Shown here: positions 12,026-23,354 of the stretch, in pieces
Numbering within the stretch: position 1 is the first letter of the stretch
How the letters are laid out: every line of letters begins with the position of its first letter
Assembly (NCBI GenBank): GCA_905182985.1
Contig: CAJJDN010000004.1
Span: 109,352-173,351, forward strand
DNA: 64,000 nt
DNA from: Paramecium sonneborni
Lineage: Eukaryota > Ciliophora > Oligohymenophorea > Peniculida > Parameciidae
Direction: 5' to 3'
Notes under the pieces: model-generated
Database searches by the model: none
The model's input: the letters and a program-made list of their open reading frames with translations, nothing else
What the model was told of the DNA's origin: nothing
Position numbers and translations under genes: made by a program

Positions 12026-13830
12026 ATGATAATGTAATTGTAAATTATAGGCAAAAATGGTGTAGGAAAGAGAACTCTTATTGAACTATTATAATAGTAT
12101 TTTCAGTTAGAATTGGTTACATCTAGAGCTGATGTTGTAATCTATTTATTTGACATTCGTGATTATAACAGCTTTGAGTACTTAAAAAATCGTTACAATC
12201 CAGAAATATAAAATAAGAATACATATTTGGTTGCCAATAAACTTGATCTCATAGATCGAAGAAAAGTTTCTAGTAAAAATGCTTCATTTACATCTACAAA
12301 GGTGAAAATGCCCTTAAATTCTCTGCAAAGTATGGCATGAGCTACCATGAAATATCCTGTATTACCAAATAAAATGTTAGTCATCTTATTTATGTATGTA
12401 TTATTAATTTATAAGTTTAGACTCTTTAATTATAAATACAATAAAGTGGAAATATCTCTTATAGATAATAAAAGTAATCTACAATTTCTGTTCTAAAATT
12501 TAATCGAATTTCATTAGAAAATGCTAATAATTCTCAAACTGAAAAAGAAGTCTCACCAAATTCATACAGCATAGAATATTCATAAACAAATAATAAATAA
12601 AAAATTAATTCTACACATTCCTATAGAGAATATGAATTTAATATAAATTAATCCTAAATTCATACAAGAAGAGTCTAAACATATATTCAAGATGATTAAA
12701 ATTCCCCTTTAATAAAAAAATCAGATGATCTAAATAATTCTAATCTTAATCATTCATAAAATAGTCCATCAATAAAAAAAGATTAATTTGTAAATTTCTT
12801 AAATTAGGATACTCACAACAAAACATTATAATAAACTTAATTAATATAGACAGAAAGGAATTTAAATAAATTAAATTAATTTAGTCCTGATAATACTCCT
12901 AAAAATTCAAGAATCAGTAAGTGGATTGATAATGATACCAATAAAAGTTAAACTTAAAATTAAAATTAAAATTCTTAATTTATCTATCAAAGATCTCCTT
13001 CTAAATTACAACCTTAAATTTATACAAGTCGATCAGTATTAAATGAAATGAGTAATTCTTAAGATAAATTTTCAACTATGAAAGAGGCAATGAAAAATGG
13101 ATTGGATTAATTTAGATAATTTTTAGCATAAATTGAAGATAACAATTAATTTTAATTTTAGAATTATATTTAAGTTGAATGTGAAAAGGTTTTTGATAGT
13201 TTTAAATAACATTTATTTTAATAAAATGACCAAAAAGTAAAACCAGAAAAAGTGCCTTAAAAAAAAGATTCTATAAATATTTGTGAAATCTCTTAATTTA
13301 TTAAATAAGAAAACCAAAGTAACAATTAAATAAAATCTTTTCAAAATAATTATTATCATAATCAAACCAAATCTAATTCAAATAGAAACCAATCAAACCC
13401 TTAATCTAGTGAAGAGTATATATCTATAATGACTACCAAAAAATCACTTAATTAACCTGCTTAAAGTACTAATAGAAATACTCATAGAAATAAATCACAA
13501 ACAGGTATAGTAGTTTAATTAAGAGAATAAGTAAACACTTAATTTAATAGAACTCCAGAAAGATAATTAAATTATAAATCTATCACTCCAAATAAGTAAC
13601 TCATTAAATGTGTTGATCTTGATGATAAAAAAAATGAAAAATTGTTTTCTCTCTAATACAAACTGAAAACAGGTAAAGCTATTAATATAGTTATGAAGAA
13701 GAATGATAATCTTATCAAAATTGCTCAAGAAAGTGCCCTAAAATATAAACTAGAACATAATGCTTATCTTTAATTACTTAAACTTTTAAAAGATAAATAT
13801 AGAACAATTTTAGAAAATTAAAATATGTGA
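12026..13830 (+). CDS. Degenerate Rab-like GTPase with long Gln/Asn-rich tail
   Basis: A 582-residue protein. The N-terminal 130 residues follow the small-GTPase order: P-loop IIGKNGVGKRTL, then DVVIYLFDIRDYNSFEYLKN, the guanine motif NKLD in YLVANKLDLIDRRKVSSENA, and KFSAKYGMSYHEISC before NVSHLIYTLQ. Two features are odd. The P-loop Ser/Thr after GK is Arg. The switch I and DxxG switch II region between the P-loop and strand 4 is absent. GTP hydrolysis, and perhaps binding, is therefore doubtful. The remaining 440 residues are low-complexity Gln/Asn/Ser, ending in a short helical region. There is no C-terminal prenylation Cys. Introns: 12273-12301 (29 nt, AAG) and 12394-12420 (27 nt, TAG). 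Confidence 0.75.
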
Positions 13831-13875
13831 TACTATATATCTATATATTATAAAATTATTGATTAAATTTTAATT

Positions 13876-14275
13876 ATGTCTAATAGAAGTAAATAGAATG
13901 CATCAAAAGGGCCAGGTAATATAAATTATTTACATAAGATAAGGGGTCATTTCCATTAGATCATTTTCATGAATGTGATAATGAAGCAAAATAATATAAT
14001 GTATGCATCCAAAAACATGAGAACATGCCTAAGAGATGTAGAAAATATTAAGTTGATTATTTATAATGCAGAATGAATAATGGTCTTATGGATAAAGAAG
14101 ATTTGAGTAAATTAGGTTTAGGGCCAGAAGTATTAATTTATTCTAATTCAAGACTTCTTGGGAATCAGAAGAATAAGAAAAATAATTTTTATTTGATAAA
14201 ATAAACAAAATGAAAACCAAAGCTATGGAAGAAGTATCAAGAAAATAGGAATCATCAAATAAATAATAAGAGTGA
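13876..14275 (+). CDS. COX19: COX19, cytochrome c oxidase assembly factor
   Basis: Small twin-CX9C protein of the mitochondrial intermembrane space, needed for copper delivery and assembly of complex IV. The 117-residue frame has the family signature KGSFPLDHFHEC, first CX9C (CDNEAKQYNVC), second CX9C (CRKYQVDYLQC) and the conserved RMNNGLMDKEDLSKLG. The C-terminus adds a charged helix. Two introns, 13916-13938 and 14130-14152 (23 nt each), both end AAG; each restores the conserved frame (PDKGSFPLD, LGPETSWE). Confidence 0.92.
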
Positions 14276-14657
14276 TTTATATCAATTCTATCGATTAAAG
14301 CTCTCAATTCAAAGAGTTTATTTTATTTTACTTTATTTTCTTACTATCTAAATAAGTCTTTAATCTCATTTAAATAAATCAAAGAAAAATAATAATTTTA
14401 TTGCCCTGATTCAATTTTATAAAAGAAAAACTTATACATCCTTATAGATTAATTTAAAGTTTAACTTTTATGTCTAAAAAATAATTGAATTTACATTCTT
14501 TACAAAATATAAATTAATTGAAAACCTTTTTCTTTAATTCAAAAATATTATTAAAATTAATAAAGCTAAAAAAATAAAAAATCAATAACTATTGTTAATA
14601 ATTTTTCAAAATAGCTTTGCCATTTAAAACTTTACTCTATGATTATAAATTAACATT
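14276..14657. other. AT-rich intergenic
   Basis: Between COX19 and the tRNA. It is over 85 percent A+T by eye, with no frame or structure I can support. Confidence 0.6.
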
Positions 14658-14729
14658 TCCGGTATAGTCTAGTGGTTAGGATATCAGGTTTTCACCCTGG
14701 GGACCCGGGTTCAATCCCCGGTATCGGAA
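14658..14729 (+). tRNA. tRNA-Glu (UUC)
   Basis: A 72-nt cloverleaf. The acceptor stem TCCGGTA pairs with TATCGGA (one G-U). The D arm contains AGTGGTTAGGA, the anticodon loop contains TTC, and the T arm is GGG-TTCAATC-CCC. A T-rich run follows at once (about 14730), as expected of a Pol III terminator. It stands out as the most GC-rich segment nearby. No intron is seen. Confidence 0.95.
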
Positions 14730-15069
14730 AAATTTTTTTATGAGTTTTATTTTTTTATTTTATTATTAAATATATATCACTAAGTTTTAATTAATTTTAC
14801 ATTAAATTATTGAACTTATATTAATAAACGATCTCCTGAAAATTAAATTATAAATATTATTTGTAATTAATTTTTAGAAACATTATACAATTATAAATTT
14901 TTATGATATGAGAATTTATTGATATTAAGAGATAATTTAAGAGATAATTATTTAATTAAAATTTAAAAACTATTGATTTAATAAATAGAATCTGTATTCT
15001 TAATTTAATCTAATAAATATTTTAAGTAAAAAAAAGTTCTAATTAAAGAAGGATAAATTGAGAATATTG
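14730..15069. other. AT-rich intergenic
   Basis: Starts with the probable Pol III terminator T-run after the tRNA; otherwise nothing recognisable. Confidence 0.5.
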
Positions 15070-15309
15070 ATGAAGTCGAGAAAAGTTGAAAAAGAAAATA
15101 AATATGTAAGAAAAATTTCATAAACAAAAATCAAATTGAAAAAAGGAAACTTTTAAAGATTTAAGGGAATAATTGATGACAACATGATGAGAAAAGCTTT
15201 TTCAGAAATAATGAAAGTAAATTTATTGAACAATTAGTAAATAAAAAAATTAGTAAATAAAAAAATTAGTAAATTAAAAATAGCATTCTTACAAGATAAA
15301 ACTATTTGA
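15070..15309 (+). CDS. Possible small basic protein
   Basis: A 79-codon frame starting MKSRKVEKENKYVRKISQTK, Lys-rich. It runs into a short tandem repeat (three copies of a 16-nt AGTAAATAAAAAAATT-like unit at about 15235-15280) and ends in TGA. No homology is recognised. It could be non-coding. Confidence 0.25.
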
Positions 15310-15745
15310 TTTTTTTTAAATTCATATACGTATAAATACTTTAATTTTAATAAATTATGCCCATAATTAGGGTTAGTTATAGTTTTACAATACAAGATTA
15401 TAATTATTAACATTTTTTGAGAGCATCTGAATATAGGTAAACCCTTTAAATTAGAGATAAATACTATAATTAAAGTTGTTTTCACAACTGGTTTAATAGC
15501 ATTAGTTTAAATTGTAATTAAATTTATAGTCATGATTTTAAGAATTTTAGATGATAAATTGTAGCTTATTAGTAAATATACAAAGATTTGAGAATTTGAA
15601 ACTACTATGATAGAAATGAATAAGGTCAAGAATAGATAATAGTTATAAGTTAATGAAATGTGGAAGAAATAATATAAATATAAAAGTAATAAAATACTAA
15701 GTGATAATTATTAATTATTTTAATTAATAAAAAAATTACAATAAG
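15310..15745. other. AT-rich intergenic
   Basis: No confident coding signal on either strand; short frames only. Confidence 0.5.
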
Positions 15746-15984
15746 ATGGCAAAACATTGGTTTACAACTTTACCAAGCAACTATTTTATGAGGTAATCTA
15801 GAAAGGGAGGAAGACGTGAAATTTTATTTACAACTTTAGGTATATAATAAATTTGAGAATGTTATTAGCATTGGGATTAGCTCATTTTGGTCTATTTGAA
15901 CCATTAAGAAATTCATATTATTAAAGAGGGGTTGTTCCAACATGGGAAAGATCTGTTGTAAATGGATAGCCATGGACTATTTGA
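15746..15984 (+). CDS. Small single-pass membrane protein, probably mitochondrial
   Basis: A 69-residue protein, MAKHWFTTLPSNYFMRQSRK, then a hydrophobic segment (ILFTTLALGLAHFGLFEPL) and a polar tail with YYQRGVVPTWERS. One 29-nt intron (15840-15868, TAG) falls before the membrane segment. Size, the basic aromatic N-terminus and the single helix resemble accessory subunits of ciliate respiratory complexes. That placement is inference. Confidence 0.65.
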
Positions 15985-16104
15985 GATAGCAATATACGAT
16001 AAAATTAATAATAATACAAAATATAAAAATATTTATTGATATTTCTGTCTGTCAGTCCTGGCCCCCACCAGATTTATTGCAAATAAAATAAAATAAATTA
16101 TTTT
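15985..16104. other. Intergenic with GC-rich hairpin-like patch
   Basis: Positions 16044-16071 form a C-rich islet (TCAGTCCTGGCCCCCACCAG) in otherwise AT-only DNA, with a CTGG/CCAG inverted repeat around a CCCCCA loop. It lies upstream of the BDP1-like gene. It could be a regulatory site or part of a small RNA. Confidence 0.4.
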
Positions 16105-16576
16105 ATGGCTTCCTTATCAAGCGAAGGCAGCACCAAAGATAGTGAAACCTTAAAAGAATTATTGAAACAAAGACCGAGAATCTAAAAAAAATAACAAGCA
16201 CCTAAAATTAATAAATGTAATTCAAATCCTTGTTGGAATTAGGATGATTTAAAGAAATTAGAAAAATGTATATCTATTTTGGGAACTGATTTCGATTTAA
16301 TATAGTTATTATTTAAGAATAGAACTAGAAAATAAATTATGGTTTGTATTTTTTGAATTGATTTAAACACAATAGAACAAATACAAAAAGGCCAAAATAT
16401 AATATGATCGTAAACATAAGGAAAAATTTTTAAGAATTCAAGAAGCATTGAAAAAAGAATAGGAAGTGTAGAGACAACGTTTAGGAAGCATAGATTCAAT
16501 AGATTTAGTAATAAAGTTTAAGATAAATTAGAATATTGCTTTAGATATTCATTAACTTAGCACAAAAAAGGAGTGA
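16105..16576 (+). CDS. BDP1-like SANT/Myb protein (TFIIIB B'')
   Basis: BDP1 is the TFIIIB subunit that helps place RNA polymerase III at tRNA and 5S genes. The 145-residue frame holds one SANT domain with the family's hallmark: WNQDDLKKLEKCISILGTDF then DLIQLLFKNRTRKQIMNKYK. Outside it are an N-terminal basic Ser/Lys stretch and a C-terminal helical region (RIQEALKKEQEVQRQRLG). Most BDP1 proteins are several times longer, so this is a minimal form or a relative. The 34-nt intron (TAG), lying roughly in the window 16340-16373, is the longest I could confirm here. Confidence 0.75.
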
Positions 16577-16612
16577 TTATTTTATATTAATAATATATTA
16601 AATAATATAGTG

Positions 16613-19053
16613 ATGAAAGGAGCACATAAGTAATTTGCAAAGACAATGGAGACAAGTCTTGGTGAAAATAGAGTAAAATAATAGTAAAGGTCATTGTAAG
16701 AAGGACATTAAGAAATAATAAAGAATTTAATGTCAACAATAATAGGGAAACCTACAATTGTAGAAGCTTAAAGAGTTTTAAGAGTTTTGGATTAACTTAT
16801 ATAAAATTTGGAATATTGTCTATATTTAGATACAGAATTTATAGGACGTTTCTAAACTGGAAAATTTTTAAAAGATGCAAAGTAACCGCTAACTGAAGAA
16901 ACTATGAAACTTTTATAATCTTAAGCTGAAATAGAATAGAAATATAGGCCTTATGCTAATTTAGATACAGCATTGAATTAAGGAGAAGAGATAGATGAGA
17001 CAAAGAAAATGGAATCAGAAAGATTGGAAAATTTGTTATAAGAAAATTTTAAGAATTTATTAAGAAGACTTTAACATTGTCCAAAAGATTATGAAATTAT
17101 AAAAGGAATGAAAACAAATATAAATGCAGAAATGAGTGATTTATTACATTGTGTAAAATGTATAAAAATAGTTATGTTGAAAAAGTTAAGTACGGCATAA
17201 GAAGAATAAAATAGTCATGTTAAATAATTAGAAGATTTAAAATCAAAAGTAATAATAATTTTAAAAATTATAGATTGCAGGATAAGAAAAGACAAAGAGT
17301 CAATTAGAATAAGAATTATAAAAAATTAGATAGGAGAGAACAGCAAATATGAATAAAATGAAGGAAGAAATAGAAAAATTAAAATAAGCAATTGCAGAAG
17401 TTAAAGCCAATAAATAGAAGAGATAAGATTAATTAGCAAAAGAAATATAAACTAAATATGAAGCATTAGAAAAAGATCATAAAACTAAAGAAGATAAATT
17501 ANNNNNNNNNNNNNNNNNNNNNNNNNNNNNNNNNNNNNNNNNNNNNNNNNNNNNNNNNNNNNNNNNNNNNNNNNNNNNNNNNNNNNNNNNNNNNNNNNNN
17601 NNNNNNNNNNNNNNNNNNNNNNNNNNNNNNNNNNNNNNNNNNNNNNNNNNNNNNNNNNNNNNNNNNNNNNNNNNNNNNNNNNNNNNNNNNNNNNNNNNNN
17701 NNNNNNNNNNNNNNNNNNNNNNNNNNNNNNNNNNNNNNNNNNNNNNNNNNNNNNNNNNNNNNNNNNNNNNNNNNNNNNNNNNNNNNNNNNNNNNNNNNNN
17801 NNNNNNNNNNNNNNNNNNNNNNNNNNNNNNNNNNNNNNNNNNNNNNNNNNNNNNNNNNNNNNNNNNNNNNNNNNNNNNNNNNNNNNNNNNNNNNNNNNNN
17901 NNNNNNNNNNNNNNNNNNNNNNNNNNNNNNNNNNNNNNNNNNNNNNNNNNNNNNNNNNNNNNNNNNNNNNNNNNNNNNNNNNNNNNNNNNNNNNNNNNNN
18001 NNNNNNNNNNNNNNNNNNNNNNNNNNNNNNNNNNNNNNNNNNNNNNNNNNNNNNNNNNNNNNNNNNNNNNNNNNNNNNNNNNNNNNNNNNNNNNNNNTTG
18101 AATTAAGGAGAAGAGATAGATGAGACAAAGAAAATGGAATCAGAAAGATTGGAAAATTTGTTATAAGAAAATTTTAAGAATTTATTAAGAAGACTTTAAC
18201 ATTGTCCAAAAGATTATGAAATTATAAAAGGAATGAAAACAAATATAAATGCAGAAATGAGTGATTTATTACATTGTGTAAAATGTATAAAAATAGTTAT
18301 GTTGAAAAAGTTAAGTACGGCATAAGAAGAATAAAATAGTCATGTTAAATAATTAGAAGATTTAAAATCAAAAGTAATAATAATTTTAAAAATTATAGAT
18401 TGCAGGATAAGAAAAGACAAAGAGTCAATTAGAATAAGAATTATAAAAAATTAGATAGGAGAGAACAGCAAATATGAATAAAATGAAGGAAGAAATAGAA
18501 AAATTAAAATAAGCAATTGCAGAAGTTAAAGCCAATAAATAGAAGAGATAAGATTAATTAGCAAAAGAAATATAAACTAAATATGAAGCATTAGAAAAAG
18601 ATCATAAAACTAAAGAAGATAAATTATCTGCTGAACTTTAGGCTTAGAGAGCTCGCTTTATTAAAATGAAAGATGAAAATACTTAAGAAGAAGCAACTTT
18701 AAAGAGACGTAAATAAGTTTAAGATTAATCTTTGTCTGAAGCAATTTAATTATATGATTAAATGATGGAAGAATTAATGAAAAATTTAACTGATTTATAA
18801 AATGAATGTGCATCTACTGAAAAATAATTGAAAGACCGATAAGAATATTTCAAAGCAGTTGATTCAGAAAAAGGAAGAGAAAGATAATTAGAAGAAGAAT
18901 TCAGAAGATAAAAAGAATTACACTAAATAGAATTAGAAAAAAAATCAGAGGCAGCTAAACATATTTAAGCTTTTTTATAATAAGTTAAAAGTATATATTA
19001 AATATATATCTATAGAACCATCAAAAAAACCAAAGAAGGCAGCTAAAAAATGA
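16613..19053 (+). CDS. Dynein regulatory complex subunit DRC10/IQCD-like coiled-coil protein, split by gap
   Basis: Likely part of the nexin-dynein regulatory complex of cilia. The frame starts MKGAHKQFAKTMETSLGENR. It has an N-terminal region with VEAQRVLRVLDQLIQNLEYC and QHCPKDYEIIKGM, typical of IQCD, then a long coiled coil (KMKEEIEKLKQAIAEVKAN; MMEELMKNLTDLQNECAS). An IQ-like HIQAFLQQ follows, and a Lys-rich end, KKPSKKPKKAAKK. The assembly gap interrupts it, but the repeat on both sides lets the product be followed: about 421 residues if the overlap is collapsed. Introns include 17249-17273 and 18991-19015 (25 nt, TAG). DRC10 rather than another axonemal coil is moderately supported. 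Confidence 0.65.
16973..17501. repeat. Left copy of exact 529-bp direct repeat at gap
   Basis: Runs up to the N block and is identical to 18098-18626 immediately after it. A contig-end overlap left on both sides of an estimated gap is the simplest explanation. Confidence 0.9.
17502..18097. other. Assembly gap (596 N)
   Basis: Undetermined bases inside the DRC10-like gene. Because the flanks overlap, the true gap length is probably zero. Confidence 0.95.
18098..18626. repeat. Right copy of exact 529-bp direct repeat at gap
   Basis: Matches 16973-17501 base for base by eye, including the 25-nt intron. The gene then continues with new sequence (SAELQAQRARFIKMKDEN). Confidence 0.9.
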
Positions 19054-19333
19054 AGATTAAATTTATTCATTAAATTATTTCATAATAAACTAATTTTTCA
19101 TTTATTCCAATCCTTTTTCTAAAAACATTAAAAACTTTTGCAACAAAAATGCTGTTTAAGTAAATGGGATTTCTTTTGGTTTATAAACAATTTTATTAAT
19201 ACATAGTTTATTTTAAAATCCTTTTTCCATTTATATTTTAAATATTAAAAGGTTGTTATCTTTACTAAAAATATTAAAAGAATAGATGAATGATTAAATA
19301 AATTAATAATAACAGATAATACAGATAATGATA
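19054..19333. other. Intergenic between convergent genes
   Basis: AT-rich 3' flanks of the DRC10-like (+) and RCC1 (-) genes; nothing else seen. Confidence 0.5.
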
Positions 19334-21532
19334 TCAAATTCTAAGTTTTTGTTCATATAACTATCTATTTTATTGAAGCTTATTAAGTCTTTCTCTCACT
19401 TCACTCAAACTATCATTTTTTATTAATGAATTCTCTTTTGAAAATTCTAGTTTTTTTTTGGGACTTGGTGTGTCTTACTCAAAATTTTCAGAAGATTTTA
19501 AAATCTTTTTCATATATTTTGCATGTTTATGAGCTGATTCTAATAATTCCTAAATTGTTTTTCCATTAGGACTATCTTGTTTTTATTTTTTAGGAATATT
19601 CAAATTTTATTATGATAATTGATTTTAACATTAGGAAGTTTTCATTTAAGAAGATAAACTTTATCGACTTTCTTTAAGACTAGTACCTAGATTTCCTAAT
19701 TGAGACTTTAATTTTAATATATCTTAATCCTTTTCTCTAAGTTTGCTCTATAATTAATTATTTAATTCAGTCAATTCTTTATTTAATCCAATAATAGTTT
19801 ATATTTCTAAGACTTGAGGTTTTTATAAATCTGAATAAATACTAGTACGTAATAAACTCAACTCTTGCATTAATTTAGCATTCTAAGTTTATAAAGATTC
19901 AATTCTATGATTAGCAATAGTTAAACCTTCAGATAATTTTTAATGTTGTTATAAAGAATTACTAGTTTATGATGCTAATGTTTTATTTTAAGATTATAAA
20001 TTTCCAATTTCAAATTCATATTACTAAACTAAGACTGATCTTTATTAAAAGGATTCTTTTTCTTTACTATATTATTCTACTAATTATTCATTAACTTATT
20101 ATTCATAATTTAATTGTTCAGTTAATTCACTTAATTAATTTTTAAATTAATTAAGTTAAGAAGTCTCATCATCTTAATATTATTTAAGTGAATCTTTAAA
20201 ATTTTATAATTAATTAGTAAGTCCATCAATTTCTTCATTTTTGATTTTAAGTTAATTTTCTAAATTATCAATTAAATCTTCATATTTTTCTAATTTTGAT
20301 ATAGCATCCTTTTAAAATGTTTAATGTCTTAAACATTATTATTTAAGATCTTTAATTTAACTTTCTTAATTAGCCATAGTATTAGTATAAGTTTCAACTT
20401 AAGTTTGTAAAGTACAAATGTCTTCACTTTTAACATCTAATAGTTTTCTTAAATCAATATTGCATAATTCTAATTCAACAAATTTGGACTTTAATTCTCT
20501 ATTAATTTTTTCTAAAGCATTTCTTTCTTCACTTTCAATTTGTAAAGTCTTTGCTAAATATTCTTTTTCTGTAGTAACAGGTTAAGGTGGTTTAGATATA
20601 GCAATAGCATAATTAATTCCAACACCAAAATGTTATATGTTTTTAATAACTTTAACTGCTTCTGTTCTAGTTTATGTATCACCTACTCCTAATTCTCCAT
20701 TAACATTGCTTCCCCATGAATATAATTAACCTTATGTATCAATTCCTAATCCAAGAGTTCCATTAATTTTTACATCAACAATATCCTATAAAAATAATGT
20801 GGGTTTAGAAAATGTTCCAAAACACCCTGATCCCCATATATATAAATTACCACCACTTATTGCAGCTGAATGATTTCCAGCTGCAATTTAATCTACTTTT
20901 GGAATATCAATTAATTGAGGTTTAAAAGAATTCTTAATTCCTTAAATACCTAATTATCCTAAATTATTAGATCCACAAGCTAATAATTATTAATTTATTT
21001 TTATTAAAGAATGTGATACTCCACATGCTACTGTCAATACATTATCCATTACATGAGTAACCTCATTTATTCTCTTTATATTTTAAATACCACATTATCC
21101 TGAATCATTTGCTCCTATTGCATACAATTAATTTTTATTATTTATCATCATTGTATGTCTAGCACCGCATTTTATAAATCTTATTGATTATCCTATTTAT
21201 TTTGGTAATGTTAAATCGTTCACTACCTTTCCCCAAACAAAAGCATTATTATTTATATTCAAAGATATGTTATGATTCCATCCACAATCCATATCAATTA
21301 TATTTGATTATATCAATTAAGGTGTCAATGATCTCTCTGAATAATCATCACTTCCTATTCCTAATACACCATAATTATTTGTTCCTAATGCATATAATTA
21401 ATTAGTATTAGAAAGAAATAGCATATGCTCTTCTCCGCAACAAACTTTAGTTATTTAGAAATTTATTGTTATTTGTTTAGGAGTAGTTGATTCCTCTTAA
21501 GATGGTGTTGTTCCCCAAATATAAACTGACAT
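19334..21532 (-). CDS. RCC1-repeat protein with C-terminal coiled coil
   Basis: A 732-residue single-exon protein. The first ~350 residues are RCC1 beta-propeller repeats: VYIWGTTPS, CCGEEHMLFLSNTNQLYALG, CGWNHNISL, CGARHTMMINNKNQLYAIG, CGVSHSLIKINQQLLACG, AAGNHSAAISGGNLYIWG and TQGQLYSWGSNVNGELGVGD. The rest is a long coiled coil (LEKINRELKSKFVELELCN; LNKELTELNNQLQSKLREKD) with a Ser/Lys-rich end (DTPSPKKKLEF). The canonical role of RCC1 (Ran exchange) is not implied; such fusions are common in ciliates and may scaffold cytoskeletal complexes. The 73 codons per thousand read as TAA or TAG confirm the code. Confidence 0.88.
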
Positions 21533-21539
21533 TTTAATC

Positions 21540-22186
21540 GTTAAATTCAAAATTATTTAATATTAATTCTTAACTTACTAATTCATTCGCTATTATATTC
21601 AAGTTTTCTAAAAATTCTTTTTTTTATGTTCTTAAACTTTTATAAATTTTTCTCTCATAAATTACCAATAAATCTTTTAATCTCAAATATTTGATCCGAA
21701 ATAATTAAATTAAAAAATAATCCAAAATTTTGTGAATAATCATTACTTTTATTATTTAATCCTCTATAATCCTAGCTTCATCCATTAAAATTTTTCTTAC
21801 TCTCATTTTTCACTAAAACTCTTCTGTACTCTAAAAATTACTTTTCCCAATTTACAAATATTAAATAAAGTATATATAACTTTCATTTTCATAATTATAA
21901 GTTATTGAGTACTTTACTATCATTTCTGTTAAAATATCACTATTATATACTAGAGTAAAAATGGATTGGCTTTTTTTTTCTATTTTTGAATACCCATTTC
22001 AATAATAATATCTTTAATTTAGTTTTTACTTCTAATAGAATTTATTTGATCTTTTAAAATGTTTTTCTTTTTCACTAAATTCTTTTTAAAATAACTTTTG
22101 AAAACTGAAATCAATTTTTTACGATAAATTTTTTATTTTTTAAAGAAGATTAAAATTAAATTAGAAATCTTTGATAATTTATTCAT
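21540..22186 (-). pseudogene. Basic helical protein, exon structure unresolved or broken
   Basis: From 22186 a frame starts MNKLSKISNLILIFFKKQKI and is strongly Lys/Ile-rich (KNILKDQINSIRSKNQIKD) to about 21960. It then needs a frame change next to a nine-A run. A later frame gives SDILTEMIVKYSITYNYENE, then an in-frame TGA, then MRVRKILMDEARIIEDQ and KEFLENLNIIANELVSQ, running to the RCC1 start. No GT-AG introns of normal size reconcile it. It is either a decayed gene or contains sequencing indels. No family recognised. Confidence 0.4.
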
Positions 22187-22407
22187 TAAGTTGCTATCTC
22201 AATGAATATTCTTTACTCTTATCTTATTTATAAATTATTATGGTTGCTATTAATCATAAATTTTATAAGTCTGAAATAAGGTATTTTAATTTTAATAGAT
22301 TAAATTTGTATTTATGATGGTAATCTTTTTAAAAAACAGTGTTATTTATAGAAAAAGTATAAATAAAAATAATAATTTATATATTTTAATAGTAAATTAA
22401 CTAAATC

Positions 22408-23354
22408 TCATCTAATATACTGATTTTCATCTTTAGCGTAACTTTACTACATTTTTGATTGATTCATTCTAGATTATTACATAATTGCTAAAATAAAATG
22501 AGAATAGCATACATTAAGTTTTACATGATTTATCTAATCTAGTAATTTCTTAAACTTATTAACTTTCTAGTTCTTTTCTTACATTTTAATATTTTTATAA
22601 TAATCTAAGATATAGATATAATTTACTTTTCTAATTCTTAAGATCTAATTTTCCTTTATTCTTCTTATCCACTTAAAATTCTTTAAGTAAGAGCATTCAA
22701 TTCATTAATTTATTTTTATCTAAGTTAAGTAATTAAATTTCTAATTTTTTATTATCTTCCTTAAGTCCATTTTTCTAATTCATCTCTCTCTTAAGCTAAT
22801 ATTTTTTATTGAATTAAATGAGCTTCCATATAACTATAAATAAATATAAATATCTATACTTTTCCTATTTGGCTAATTATTCTTCAGTCTTTCTTAAAGC
22901 TAGCAATTCTGCTGAATCTTTTGGTTTAACAGGAATAGAGTTTTCAAGTTCTTCTGAAAATTATCTTAATTCATCCTCATGTCTTTAAAGAGTTTGTTCC
23001 TTAACTTTTTAAGCTTCTTAATCAAACTCAATCATTTTTTAATCCCAAAATGTATTAAACTAATTGAATTCGTCTAGATGAGCTTTTTCAATTTCTTATT
23101 TTTCAGAACAATGTCTATCTTTAACATCACCTTTATTTTTAGAATCAAGTTCTTTTTTAAGTTCAGCTAATCTTTTTTTAGCTAAATCAGCTTCTAGATA
23201 CTTTCCAGCTTTTTCACAACTCTTTTAATGATCATATAAGATTTAACTAAGAGTAAAATGTTATAAATTACATATATTCTTCTAAGTCTCCCTATTATGC
23301 TGGTAAACTATTAGTATTCTTTCTTGATGAAGTTGGTCTTTAAAATGAGCTCAT
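22408..23354 (-). CDS. Coiled-coil protein of unknown function
   Basis: A 282-residue protein after removing four TAG introns (25, 26, 22 and 25 nt). It starts MSSFQRPTSSRKNTNSLPAQ, an unstructured Ser-rich lead. A helical region follows (KSCEKAGKYLEADLAKKRLA, HLDEFNQFNTFWDQKMIEF, LQRHEDELRQFSEELE), then more coiled coil. The last part is Gln/Ser-rich. The acidic FNxFWDxKMxEFDxEA helix looks conserved and is reminiscent of ciliary or centrosomal proteins, but I cannot name the family. Confidence 0.75.

Noticed and set aside
12394..12520. One-base deletion in the Rab-like gene
   Set aside because: Using the acceptor five bases further (27-nt intron ending TTTAG) restores one continuous frame without any indel.
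14658..14729. Suppressor tRNA-Gln reading TAA/TAG
   Set aside because: Anticodon loop reads TTC, which is Glu; no UUA or CUA anticodon is present.
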